Positions 56,623 through 64,000 of a stretch of 64,000 nucleotides of DNA are shown one piece after another; position 1 is the stretch's first letter; every line of letters starts with the position of its first letter. Below the pieces are notes generated by a model. It was not told the DNA's origin. It saw nothing but the letters and a program-made list of their open reading frames with translations, and made no database searches. The position numbers and the translations under genes are program-made. This DNA comes from JAFMDF01 sp965277445 (GTDB lineage Bacteria; Bacteroidota; Bacteroidia; Chitinophagales; Saprospiraceae): contig CBDICY010000032.1 of assembly GCA_965277445.1 (NCBI GenBank), positions 2,914,001 to 2,978,000 on the forward strand. Reading direction: 5' to 3'.

Positions 56623-56820
56623 AGTGTTTTTAATTAAGGGAAATCAGGCTTTTTATAAGCTTATCATAGCAACTAATTTTACACCTAAAATAGTTCATTT
56701 AGACTGATTTTACTGCTTTTTTAATTTTTTTTCGACTTTTTTAAGAAAAAATAAAAAACACACCAAAAGCTACCTAAATGTATAATTGACTAATAATCAA
56801 TAATTTATAATTTACGTAGT

Positions 56821-56870
56821 CGTTTGTAAACGTTTACAAACGTTTACAAACGGCTACAAACGTATGTAAA
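56821..56870. repeat. 10-bp tandem array upstream of ssb
   Basis: Five consecutive 10-base units: CGTTTGTAAA, CGTTTACAAA, CGTTTACAAA, CGGCTACAAA, CGTATGTAAA, followed by a degenerate CGTAAATTAC. The period equals one helical turn, so any protein binding each unit would line up on one face. It lies between the divergent GNAT-methyltransferase and ssb genes, 35 bases before the ssb -7 box. Confidence 0.85.
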
Positions 56871-56904
56871 CGTAAATTACACGACTAGCACTTGCACTTG
56901 CCCA

Positions 56905-56912
56905 TAACTTTG
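56905..56912 (+). promoter_or_regulatory. Bacteroidota -7 box for ssb
   Basis: TAACTTTG fits TAnnTTTG exactly. It implies a leader of about 145 bases that would contain the 7-bp array at 56930. No convincing -33 box. Confidence 0.45.
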
Positions 56913-56929
56913 CATCATCAACAATATTC

Positions 56930-56957
56930 GAGTTGCGAGTTACGGGTTGCGAGTTAG
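56930..56957. repeat. 7-bp x4 tandem array in the ssb leader
   Basis: Four consecutive 7-base units: GAGTTGC, GAGTTAC, GGGTTGC, GAGTTAG. In rotated form (GTTGCGA) they differ by one base from the GTTGCCA units that flank the S23 gene downstream of ssb. Confidence 0.8.
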
Positions 56958-57065
56958 TTTTAGAACTCCTAATTCAATACAGTAAATCAAAGACTTGGAT
57001 AATTTATTCAACTAGATTGAAAGGAAAAAAACAAAACCTTTTAGTCTTTAAAAAATGATTTCGAT

Positions 57066-57467
57066 ATGAATAATTTAAGAAATTCAGTACAGTTAATTGG
57101 GTTTATTGGTAAAGACCCAGAAATGAAAGAATTGACTACAGGAGCGAAAGTAACAAAGGTCAGTATTGCTACTACAGAATCTTACAAAAATGATAAAGGA
57201 GAATATATAGATCAAACAACTTGGCATAACTTAGTTGGCTGGTCTTATACTGCTGAACGTATGGTTAAGCAAATGAAAAAGGGGTTAGAAGTATTTGTCC
57301 AGGGGAAGCTAGTGCAAAGAAGTTATGATGATGCGAATGGTATTAAAAGATATGTTACAGAAGTTCGTATTCTCAATTTTTTGATGATGGATAAAGCAGC
57401 TAGGAAGAATAGTTCAACTGCCGAGTTAGATGTAGCTCAAGGAAAAGAAGCTGTTACACCTTTTTAA
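57066..57467 (+). CDS. ssb: Single-stranded DNA-binding protein, short form
   Basis: A 133-residue OB-fold protein that coats single-stranded DNA. The start MNNLRNSVQLIGFIGKDPEMKEL, the ETTWHN-like block (DQTTWHNLVGWSYTAERM, about 49-66), the KKGLEVFVQGKL strand and the YVTEV strand are typical of bacterial SSB. The tail is short (about 20 residues after the fold) and ends VTPF rather than the acidic DDxPF tip that recruits partner proteins, so it may be a second, specialised SSB. It is bracketed by 7-bp tandem arrays; the downstream array begins directly after the stop codon. Confidence 0.92.
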   Translation: MNNLRNSVQLIGFIGKDPEMKELTTGAKVTKVSIATTESYKNDKGEYIDQTTWHNLVGWSYTAERMVKQMKKGLEVFVQGKLVQRSYDDANGIKRYVTEVRILNFLMMDKAARKNSSTAELDVAQGKEAVTPF

Positions 57468-57495
57468 CCAGTTGCCAGTTGCCGGTTGCCAGTTT
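57468..57495. repeat. 7-bp x4 array, left bracket of the S23 gene
   Basis: Four units: CCAGTTG, CCAGTTG, CCGGTTG, CCAGTTT. They begin at the first base after the ssb stop codon and 19 bases before the S23 ATG. They are inverted relative to the array at 59234-59261. Confidence 0.85.
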
Positions 57496-57550
57496 ATTCA
57501 TAACAGTTAAATTATGTCAAAGACTTATAGAGATTTAGATGTTTATAAAA

Positions 57551-58894
57551 AATCATTACTGAGCGGCAGGAAAATAGCAGAGGTTAAAAACTAGCACGAT
57601 ACTTTCCATAGTAAGGTTTCATCACAAAACTTACGATATGGGAACTACCTTTGCTGTACTAATTAAACCTCTGCAGGAATACATTGAAAAGAACGGAGAA
57701 GCCATAGATAAATCTAGTGGTTCAAGAACATTCAAATTTCAACACTTTACTCTTACGATGGTATTTGCTTATTTGATGCAAGTTCCTTCGTTAAGGAAAT
57801 TGACCGATAAATTAGAACTAAGTGATTCAGCCAAGCAATTAGACTTAAAAGCTTTTGCCTGGACAACAATTCGAGATGGATTTACTCGATTTAGTGCTAA
57901 TTTTTTCATCAAAATGTATCGACATGTACTCCAACAAACTAATATTGTACGTCTAGATTCTATAGACGAATTAGGAATGATTAGTCTAGTTGATGGTAGT
58001 ATTTTTCCTACGATTTCAAATATGTGTTGGGCAGAGTACAAAAAAACGAAACAGGCTATTCGACTGCATGTTGAATTTAGCTTAAACCAAATGATTCCAT
58101 TGGAATTTATTGGCCAGAAAGCCAACTCTTCAGAGCGACATTTTTTATTAAAGATTGTCACTAAGGGAGTTACATATGTAGCAGATAGAGGTTATTTTAG
58201 TTTTGATGTAGCCGCTAAGATTTCAAAAGCCTTTGCTTTTTTTATTATCCGAATAAAGGATAATATGAAATTTAAAGTGGGCAAACAATTAACTGTTAGT
58301 GGGCAAATTCCAAATTGCTTAAATCAGGTATCAGACCAGTTAATTCGATTTGATAATGACCCTAATCAAATTGTTTACCGATTGGTTATGTTCAAAGTAT
58401 TAGATAGTGAATTCAAAATTTGTACGAATCGCTTAGATTTGTCCACCTTAGAAGTCATCATGCTTTATGCTTATCGGTGGCAAATTGAGCTACTTTTTAA
58501 ATTCATCAAACGAGTACTCAATGGTATTCATTTATTTAATCATTCTCAAAATGGCGCAAACATTCAATTTTGCCTCCTTATGATTATGAGTGTGCTTTAT
58601 CTGAATTTGCGACAATTTTGTAAAATCAATGGCTCTTGTTCTAAGTCAAATGTTAAAAACAAAGAAATTTCGACTTTTGAACAAAGTAACAACATCAACG
58701 ATTTTAACACTTATTCCGGCAATATGCCCGATATTTGGATTAATTCTATTAATAAAGCCTTTGAATCACTTTGGAAAATAAGTTCCTATTGGATTGAAAA
58801 TCTTAAGGAAGTTATAACCAAACCTTTTGATTCTCAGGTGATTAATATTTTGGCGCGTGATTAATTTAGCCCGTGCCGCTCAGTAATGATAAAA
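57551..58894 (+). mobile_element. IS4-superfamily insertion sequence, complete (about 1.34 kb)
   Basis: Terminal inverted repeats ATCATTACTGAGCGGCA lie at 57552-57568 and, as complement, at 58874-58890 (17 bp, perfect). A direct repeat ATAAAA (57545-57550 and 58889-58894) or its AAAA core is the likely target duplication. The exact end is ambiguous by a few bases because repeat and duplication overlap in an A-run. Excising 57551-58894 restores the S23 frame. The transposase frame is intact, so the element may be active. The ends do not match those of the IS at 17128-18346. Confidence 0.9.
57638..58864 (+). CDS. IS4-superfamily DDE transposase
   Basis: A 408-residue transposase of the DDE_Tnp_1 class. 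The acidic triad is D119 (SLVDGS), D183 (VADRGYFSF) and E284 (YAYRWQIELLFKFIKR, the Y-R-E-K signature). An N-terminal helical region (about 30-100, LTMVFAYLMQVPSLRKLTDKL) is the DUF4372-like DNA-binding part. It is only distantly related to the transposase at 17186-18334. The stop falls 10 bases before the right terminal repeat. Frame and length are intact. Confidence 0.93.
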   Translation: MGTTFAVLIKPLQEYIEKNGEAIDKSSGSRTFKFQHFTLTMVFAYLMQVPSLRKLTDKLELSDSAKQLDLKAFAWTTIRDGFTRFSANFFIKMYRHVLQQTNIVRLDSIDELGMISLVDGSIFPTISNMCWAEYKKTKQAIRLHVEFSLNQMIPLEFIGQKANSSERHFLLKIVTKGVTYVADRGYFSFDVAAKISKAFAFFIIRIKDNMKFKVGKQLTVSGQIPNCLNQVSDQLIRFDNDPNQIVYRLVMFKVLDSEFKICTNRLDLSTLEVIMLYAYRWQIELLFKFIKRVLNGIHLFNHSQNGANIQFCLLMIMSVLYLNLRQFCKINGSCSKSNVKNKEISTFEQSNNINDFNTYSGNMPDIWINSINKAFESLWKISSYWIENLKEVITKPFDSQVINILARD

Positions 58895-59233
58895 TATCTT
58901 TCCAGTTATTTATTAAGACGCATCAGTTTACTTTTAGATTACCTAAATATGAAATCTATGAATTAGGAAATCAATTAAGGCGGTCTGCGGATTCTGTAAA
59001 TTCTAATATCGTAGAAGGTTATGGAAGGAAGAAATACAAAAAGGATTTTATTAAATTTTTGATTTACTCCCATTCTAGTAATGATGAAACTGTAAATCAC
59101 TTAAGAAAGATTGAAATATTGTATCCAGAATTATCTAAAGCTGCCAAAGAACTACAAACTGGATATGATAATTTAGGAGGTAAACTCTACAAATTTATAG
59201 AATATGTCACTAATCATTGGAAATCCTAACTAG

Positions 59234-59261
59234 CAACCGGTAACTGGAAACTGGCAACTCT
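59234..59261. repeat. 7-bp x4 array, right bracket of the S23 gene
   Basis: Four units: CAACCGG, TAACTGG, AAACTGG, CAACTCT. They start 5 bases after the S23 stop codon. They are the reverse complement, with a few mismatches, of the array at 57468-57495, so the two can pair as an imperfect 28-bp stem around the gene. Confidence 0.85.
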
Positions 59262-59404
59262 AAACACGCACAAGATTCAATGTCCAAAATTTGTGATACT
59301 AAGTCATTTTTGTTTGGGTGTAAGTTTGGGTGATTTGTTTGCTCGACTTACACCACAAATTTTTCACCCTAGAGTAGAAGTTTTCAAAGCTTTAAAAAAT
59401 TAAG

Positions 59405-59412
59405 TATATTTG
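59405..59412 (+). promoter_or_regulatory. Bacteroidota -7 box for the Uma2 gene
   Basis: TATATTTG fits TAnnTTTG. Transcription would start near 59419, leaving about 10 bases before the ATG at 59428. This rules out the upstream TTG at 59410 as the start, since it lies inside the box. Confidence 0.55.
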
Positions 59413-59427
59413 TATAAAACGAATGAT

Positions 59428-60039
59428 ATGTCTGTAGCTACTCTTTCTGATAATCCATCTAATTCCAAAACGGTTAAAAAACCGAGACTTATCTCTTGGG
59501 AGACTTTTGAAAAAAGGTATCTAAGTAGAGAGGATTCATGGAAATATGAATGGGTAAATGGCTTGGTTGAAAAAACCAAACGCTCTATGAATCAGGAACA
59601 ATATTATATTCTTAGAAATCTTAGATTATTATTTCGAAAGCTAATCAATACTCAAAAAGTATCAGGAGGTTTAGAACCAGAAATTGATACTTTCTTTTTG
59701 GAAAAAGTACATAGAAGACCAGACATGGCTTGGTTTTCTGAGGAACAAGAAATTGCTATGGCAAACGGCAAAAACCAAGTCCCCAATTTTGTCATCGAAA
59801 TCATTTCCAATAATGACAAAGCCCGAAAATTACAGGCGAAGATGAAGAATTATAGAGATGCGGCAGTAGAAGTAATTTGGTTAATTTATCCTAATGTGGA
59901 AGAAGTTATCGTTTGTCGTGGGGATAAAATGGAAGTTTGTCATGGTGATAAAATCTGTTCTGCTGCTCCAGCGATGGATGCTTTTAGCATAACTGCTAAA
60001 GCGCTTTTTCTGAAGCCAACCGATACTCCAAAATCTTAA
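59428..60039 (+). CDS. Uma2-family protein (PD-(D/E)XK endonuclease-like fold)
   Basis: A 203-residue protein of the Uma2/DUF820 family. The nuclease-fold signature is seen as PEIDTFF, RRPDMAWFS (the conserved Asp), PNFVIEIISNNDKARKL (the E-x-S/N block) and KMKNYRDAAVEVIWLIYP. These correspond to the D and E-x-x motifs of restriction-endonuclease-like folds. Members are numerous in cyanobacteria and Bacteroidota, but their cutting activity and role are unproven. The ATG at 59428 is preferred over a TTG at 59410, which overlaps the promoter box. A 64-codon gene follows after 15 bases and is probably co-transcribed. Confidence 0.88.
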   Translation: MSVATLSDNPSNSKTVKKPRLISWETFEKRYLSREDSWKYEWVNGLVEKTKRSMNQEQYYILRNLRLLFRKLINTQKVSGGLEPEIDTFFLEKVHRRPDMAWFSEEQEIAMANGKNQVPNFVIEIISNNDKARKLQAKMKNYRDAAVEVIWLIYPNVEEVIVCRGDKMEVCHGDKICSAAPAMDAFSITAKALFLKPTDTPKS

Positions 60040-60054
60040 CCTACTAATCACTCA

Positions 60055-60249
60055 ATGAAAGATAAAGAATCAGTTAATAAAAAGATTACTAGGGTAGATG
60101 ATATTTTAAAACAAATAGCTTCGCTAAATAAAATGATTGATTTACATAAAAATCAATCGAATAATAAGTCAATGTTGGCTCAATATGAATTTACGGAAGA
60201 GCTAAACAGTATTTTAGTAGATTTTAGAATCCAATTACCTGCAGCATAA
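60055..60249 (+). CDS. Small helical protein paired with the Uma2 gene (64 aa)
   Basis: A 64-residue Lys/Asn/Leu-rich protein with heptad-like spacing (DDILKQIASLNKMIDLHKNQ), predicted as a short coiled coil. Its stop is followed by a gene-free stretch. It lies 15 bases after the Uma2 stop in the same direction, so it is probably translated from the same message. I do not recognise a named family. The pairing suggests a partner or regulator of the Uma2 protein, which is inference only. Confidence 0.6.
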   Translation: MKDKESVNKKITRVDDILKQIASLNKMIDLHKNQSNNKSMLAQYEFTEELNSILVDFRIQLPAA

Positions 60250-60740
60250 ACCTTTTCTTGATTAAATTCCGCACGACCTTAAAATAGAGTTGCTCTCCGT
60301 TTAGTTGCTTCTTTCCTTTCCAAAAAATCACTATTAAGGTATTATCAAACACTTAATTTACAAATTCCCACCTACTAATAAATTTAACTTAAAAATAACG
60401 TAACTTTTTAAATTTGTAGAACCTATTCTTTAAAGAAATGTAGTAGACATTATTTTGGGTTAAATTAGTTTTTTATTTCTATTTTTTATTTTTGACGATA
60501 TATTGTTTTGAATAGTAAATTATGTGTTGATAAATCCAATAATAATTTTATTTGAACTTTATTTTTATGTATTGACTTTATATTAGATAACCTATACTTT
60601 TGCGCTCCCTAACTAAAAAGGCCTCATCAATAATCGACTTTCCTAGACCATACAAGCGCTAGTGATTTTCTTATTATAGTATTCAAAAATTGTTCGGATA
60701 GGACGCTATCCATTAATGGTAGTCTAATTCAAAATTTTTA
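60250..60740. other. Intergenic region before the SulP gene
   Basis: About 490 AT-rich bases without a gene. They hold the promoter at 60572-60602 and, near the start codon, a small hairpin GGATAG-GACG-CTATCC (60696-60711) in the predicted leader. Confidence 0.5.
60572..60602 (+). promoter_or_regulatory. Bacteroidota promoter for the SulP transporter
   Basis: A TTG (60572-60574) lies 20 bases upstream of TACTTTTG (60595-60602), matching the TTTG-(17-20)-TAnnTTTG pattern. Transcription would start near 60609, leaving a leader of about 130 bases. Confidence 0.6.
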
Positions 60741-62279
60741 ATGAAAAAGTATTTTAATTTATTCGATTTATCCCAAAAAGTAGATTATAAAACAGAGATT
60801 TTATCTGGTTTAACCGTCGCCATGGCGTTAATTCCAGAAGCAGTAGCATTTGCTTTGATTGCAGGCTTATCGCCTTTGACAGGTTTGTATGCGGCTTTTA
60901 TGATGGGCTTGATTACATCTATTTTTGGTGGTCGCCCAGGAATGATTTCTGGAGCTACAGGTGCAGTTGCAGTTGTATTAGTGGTATTGGCACAAACGCA
61001 CGGTGTAGAGTATATTTTTGCGACGGTTATCTTAGCAGGATTACTTCAAGTATCTGCTGGTTTGTTGCGATTAGGGAAATTAATGAGATTAGTGCCGCAT
61101 CCCGTCATCTTTGGTTTTGTCAATGGTTTGGCGATAATCATTTTTATGTCTCAACTAGAGCAATTCAAAGATGGAAATGGTGATTGGTTGATGGGAATGC
61201 CTTTATACACGTTATTAATATTGGTGTTAGTAACTATGTTGATAATTTGGGGATTGCCTAAAATTAGTAAAGCCATTCCTGCTTCTTTAGTTGCTATTTT
61301 AACGGTATTTGGAATTGTGGTTGGTTTTGGAATTGATACGAAAACGGTAGGAGATATTGCTTCTATTCAAGGTGGCTTTCCTCCTTTCCATATTCCTGTG
61401 ATTCCATTTACGGTAGAAAGTTTTGTAACGATTTTACCCTATGCGGCGATTATGGCAGGTGTTGGTTTAATTGAGAGTTTATTGACTTTAAATATTATTG
61501 ATGAGATTACAGAAACTAGAGGACAGGGGAATAGAGAGGCTGTAGCGCAAGGTGCAGCCAATATCTTATCTGGTTTGTTTTCTGGAATGGGTGGATGTGC
61601 AATGATTGGGCAGAGTTTGATTAATGTATCTTCTGGTGCAAGAGCTAGATTGTCTGGTATTGTGGCTTCTCTGATGTTGTTATTCTTTATTATGTTTGGT
61701 GCTGGATTAGTGGAACAACTGCCAATGGCTGCTTTGACAGGCTTGATGATTATGGTGTCTATCGGCACGTTCGAGTGGGCTAGTTTGAAGACTTTTAATA
61801 AAATGCCGAAGTCTGATATTTTTGTGATGGTGTTGGTCACTTTAGTTACAGCAGTTTTACATAATTTAGCATTGGCCGTTATTGTGGGCGTAATTATCGC
61901 TGCTTTAGTTTTTGCTTGGGATAATGCGACAAGAATTCGTGCTAGAAAACGAATTGATGAAAATGGGGTAAAACATTATGAGATTTACGGTCCCTTATTT
62001 TTTGGTTCTGTAACTGTCTTCAATGAGAAATTTGATGTGTTGAATGATCCTCAAGAAATCATTATTGATTTTGAAGAGAGTAGAGTAGCGGATATGTCAG
62101 CGATTGAGGCATTAAATAAAATTACAGAACGATACCATAAGGTTGGTAAGAAAGTTCATTTACAAAACCTTAGTTGGGATTGTCAAAACTTATTGAAAAA
62201 TGCATCAGAGATTATTGAAGTGAATGTAATCGAAGAGGCGGTGCCTAAAATTGTTAAAGAAGAACCCGTTTTGGTTTAG
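60741..62279 (+). CDS. SulP/SLC26-family inorganic anion transporter with STAS domain
   Basis: A 512-residue inner-membrane transporter. The membrane domain (about 15-390) has 12-14 hydrophobic segments, with the hallmark early helix MALIPEAVAFALIAGLSPLTGLYAAF (quoted in parts: IPEAVAFALIAGLSPLTG) and the conserved RPGMISGATGAVAVV. The cytosolic STAS domain (about 400-512) contains IIIDFEESRVADMSAIEAL, the nucleotide-binding-like loop. The family carries sulfate, bicarbonate or dicarboxylates by symport or exchange; the substrate here is not readable and no carbonic anhydrase or cys gene is adjacent. Codons are complete and the length normal. Confidence 0.93.
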   Translation: MKKYFNLFDLSQKVDYKTEILSGLTVAMALIPEAVAFALIAGLSPLTGLYAAFMMGLITSIFGGRPGMISGATGAVAVVLVVLAQTHGVEYIFATVILAGLLQVSAGLLRLGKLMRLVPHPVIFGFVNGLAIIIFMSQLEQFKDGNGDWLMGMPLYTLLILVLVTMLIIWGLPKISKAIPASLVAILTVFGIVVGFGIDTKTVGDIASIQGGFPPFHIPVIPFTVESFVTILPYAAIMAGVGLIESLLTLNIIDEITETRGQGNREAVAQGAANILSGLFSGMGGCAMIGQSLINVSSGARARLSGIVASLMLLFFIMFGAGLVEQLPMAALTGLMIMVSIGTFEWASLKTFNKMPKSDIFVMVLVTLVTAVLHNLALAVIVGVIIAALVFAWDNATRIRARKRIDENGVKHYEIYGPLFFGSVTVFNEKFDVLNDPQEIIIDFEESRVADMSAIEALNKITERYHKVGKKVHLQNLSWDCQNLLKNASEIIEVNVIEEAVPKIVKEEPVLV

Positions 62280-62289
62280 AAGATATTGG

Positions 62290-62322
62290 AGTCCTTGGAG
62301 CTTTTTAAAAGTTCCAAGGACT
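62290..62322. terminator. Hairpin between convergent SulP and TPR genes
   Basis: Arms AGTCCTTGGAGCTTT and AAAGTTCCAAGGACT (62290-62304 and 62308-62322) pair with one mismatch. It lies 10 bases after the SulP stop. No T tail follows on the plus strand, so its terminator role is uncertain. Confidence 0.5.
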
Positions 62323-62395
62323 AAAAAAGTGTTAAAATTTAGGTCTTACACTCAAAATTTAATCAGCAACCTTTATTGCTGAATAGTTACAATTA

Positions 62396-63754
62396 TTATT
62401 TCTTAATGTAAGACTTCAATTCTTCTGTCAAACAATTAGCTAAAAAAGGATTGTTAACCATAGCCATTTTAATTGCTTTTTCACCAACAGTTTTATCGCC
62501 CATTTTTTCAGCAGTCATTCCTGTTACTAACAGTAGTTCCCCATTTTTAGAATTGGTCACACTTGCTTTTTCAATATGCTTTTGCGCATTTGTGTAATCG
62601 CCTTTTTTATAATAGGCAATAGCGGCTAATTTATTCACATCAATATTTTCGGGTCTTTTTTCATATTCTATTAAAGCATATTCCAAAGCTTTGTCATAAT
62701 CGCCCACTAAATCTAAATAAATCTGTGTGTATTCCATGTTCATATTATGCCCAGAATCCACATCATCTTGCAACATTACCCAAATTTCTTCAATCAATTT
62801 GTTTGCTTCTGTTGGTCTATCTATTGTTTTGTATAAAGCTGCTAATTGCACATAAAAACCAAATTCCGGAATAATATTGCAAGCCTCTTTTAATAGTTTT
62901 TCTGCTTTTACTAAATCTCCTTTCTTCGCAGAAATACCAGCTAAAGCTGCTATCGCAAAAGCATAATTTGGTCGATTTTGTAAAATAGTATGATACTCTC
63001 CTTCTGCTGCATCCAAATTGCCTTGGCTTTCATATAAATTACCTAAAGTTAACCTTGCCCAAGCAGTTTGTTCATAACCTGGGTAACCTGCAGTTACGGC
63101 TAGTTTCATTGCCTCAATTGCACCGTCAATATCACCGTGAATTTCTCTTAGGTAGGAAACTCTAGAATAAGACCGTAAATCTGGTCGAATGCTCATCATT
63201 TTATCAGCCATCTCAACTGCTTTTTTATAATCCCCTAATTCTACATAAGCATCGGTTAAACTTCCGTGGATTCCTGCATTATAATTATATAATTGAACGC
63301 CCTCTTTAGCAACTTGAAGTGCTTGTGTAAATTCGTGTTGAGATAATAAAACGGATGCAGCTAAAGATAATGCCTGAAATTGAATATCTTGAGAGGCTGG
63401 TTTACTGTTTATAATACCATTTATAATTTTCAAAGCAGCAGGGTAATAATGTCCGTGTTCACCTGTTACTCGTGCCTCATTTATGAAAACTTGCACCATT
63501 TTAATAGCAGCCTCATGGTCTGTTGCTTTTTTCTTCAAGGCATTTAACGCATCCGCATATTGGTTTTGTACTAAATCCCACTCCTTCCCATTTTGAATAG
63601 CCTCGGAACGGTCTAATAATTCGGGGTAACTCGTAGTCGTTTCTATAGATGCTTTTAATACTCCAGCAGATTCCGTTATTTCTTGACAAGCTGTAAAAAA
63701 TAGCATGGATACCAATAGCATAAAACAAGTAGTAGTTAAGTAATTAGATTTCAT
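62396..63754 (-). CDS. TPR-repeat lipoprotein (452 aa)
   Basis: A lipoprotein-type signal peptide ends in the lipobox FFTAC (C23), so the protein is likely anchored in a membrane facing the periplasm. The rest is a row of about nine TPR-like helical pairs, for example AYVELGDYKKAVEMADKMMSI, WARLTLGNLYESQGNLDAAE and AIAYYKKGDYTNAQKHIEKA. These are protein-protein interaction scaffolds with no catalytic motif. No partner is visible beside it; SulP is convergent and the upstream side is non-coding up to the window end. Confidence 0.88.
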   Translation of the reverse strand: MKSNYLTTTCFMLLVSMLFFTACQEITESAGVLKASIETTTSYPELLDRSEAIQNGKEWDLVQNQYADALNALKKKATDHEAAIKMVQVFINEARVTGEHGHYYPAALKIINGIINSKPASQDIQFQALSLAASVLLSQHEFTQALQVAKEGVQLYNYNAGIHGSLTDAYVELGDYKKAVEMADKMMSIRPDLRSYSRVSYLREIHGDIDGAIEAMKLAVTAGYPGYEQTAWARLTLGNLYESQGNLDAAEGEYHTILQNRPNYAFAIAALAGISAKKGDLVKAEKLLKEACNIIPEFGFYVQLAALYKTIDRPTEANKLIEEIWVMLQDDVDSGHNMNMEYTQIYLDLVGDYDKALEYALIEYEKRPENIDVNKLAAIAYYKKGDYTNAQKHIEKASVTNSKNGELLLVTGMTAEKMGDKTVGEKAIKMAMVNNPFLANCLTEELKSYIKK

Positions 63755-64000
63755 GATAATTAATTTTTAGAGTATAGATTAATGAATGAATGTTTTTTAA
63801 ATATAACAATGAGTCACCAGGTCGAAACAGAACAAATGTTCTATCAACTATTGACTTATAAGTACCAACACACAATTATTATTAATTTTCAGCGGCTTCT
63901 TTTTCCGCTATTTTCCTCTAAAAAATCAAGCCGTAGCGGTGCTATGACTGGATTTTTTAAAGAAAACTATCGAAAAAATAACCTCCCTGAAATTTTAAAC
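63755..64000. other. Right-edge non-coding stretch with an inverted repeat
   Basis: No gene is visible in the last 246 bases. A hairpin with AAAAAATC and GATTTTTT outer arms (63920-63958) and an inner TAGC/GCTA pair is enclosed by further imperfect complementarity out to about 63905-63980. It looks like another small hairpin repeat, or a terminator for a gene beyond the window. Confidence 0.5.

Larger units (their letters stand above)
57514..59229 (+). pseudogene. S23/IVP-type four-helix-bundle gene split by an IS
   Basis: The 5' part (57514-57550) encodes MSKTYRDLDVYK. The 3' part (58895-59229) continues ISFQLFIKTHQFTFRLPKYE..., NQLRRSADSVNSNIVEGYG (the family hallmark) and FLIYSHSSNDETVNHL to a stop. 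Joining 57550 to 58895 gives one uninterrupted frame of 124 codons, the normal length for the 23S rRNA intervening-sequence protein family. The insertion at codon 13 disrupts it. A GTG at 58873 inside the IS end could restart translation and yield a protein lacking only the first 13 residues. Such proteins are small helical bundles related to Avd of retroelements. The function of stand-alone copies is unknown. Confidence 0.9.

Noticed and set aside
17128..58894. The two IS elements as ends of a composite transposon
   Set aside because: Their transposases and terminal repeats differ, and each has its own target duplication; they are independent insertions.
58873..59229. Open frame with GTG start treated as a complete stand-alone gene
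   Set aside because: Its first codons lie in the IS terminal repeat; the real N-terminus is at 57514-57550, and excision joins them in frame.
57468..59261. Diversity-generating retroelement suggested by the Avd-like four-helix protein
   Set aside because: No reverse transcriptase, template repeat or variable repeat was found nearby.

Overview
The window looks like chromosomal DNA of a low-GC member of the Bacteroidota, most likely a Saprospirales-type marine or sludge bacterium. The reasons are several secreted proteins ending in type IX secretion (T9SS, Por) C-terminal sorting domains, a one-piece hybrid two-component regulator (periplasmic propeller, kinase, receiver, AraC), Bacteroidota-type -7 boxes (TAnnTTTG) ahead of several genes, and very large mosaic surface proteins. 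No rRNA, tRNA, CRISPR or phage genes were seen.

The left half (1-41 kb) is mostly cell-surface machinery. It holds the tail of a DNRLRE-domain protein, a 5322-residue mosaic adhesin, a CotH-fold protein, a 1615-residue protein with seven SdrD-B-like repeats, a dockerin/cohesin-like protein, a 2034-residue relative of the giant adhesin that shares its ~780-residue module, and a VPS10/BNR-propeller protein. Between them lie an IS4-family insertion sequence with an exact 9-bp target duplication, a helical protein of unknown function and a stand-alone receiver. The VPS10-like gene is followed by a hybrid two-component sensor/regulator and by a decayed reading frame made of T9SS sorting domains.

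From 46 to 56.6 kb the genes are mostly small metabolic or housekeeping ones on the minus strand: flavodoxin-fold oxidoreductase, metallophosphoesterase, DUF5916/CBM9 outer-membrane protein, and a tight operon of SDR, HAD, HIT, GNAT and GNAT. These are followed by a TrpF-like protein, an LD-carboxypeptidase and a GNAT-methyltransferase fusion. The HIT gene is split by a 230-bp MITE-like hairpin element with 15-bp terminal inverted repeats and a 5-bp duplication. Removing it restores a perfect 139-codon HIT frame.

From 56.8 to 59.3 kb lies an unusual repeat-rich island: a 10-bp-phased tandem array, a 7-bp x4 array, a short ssb gene, and an S23/IVP four-helix-bundle gene bracketed by inverted 7-bp x4 arrays. 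This last gene is itself interrupted by a second IS4-superfamily element. The right end carries a Uma2-family nuclease-like gene with a small helical partner, a SulP anion transporter and a TPR lipoprotein.

The best candidates for something undescribed are the S23 gene in its 7-bp inverted-repeat bracket (57468-59261), the MITE-like family of long perfect hairpins (50020-50143, 51705-51934), and the large lectin/dockerin-like module shared by two giant surface proteins that lack a recognisable T9SS tail.
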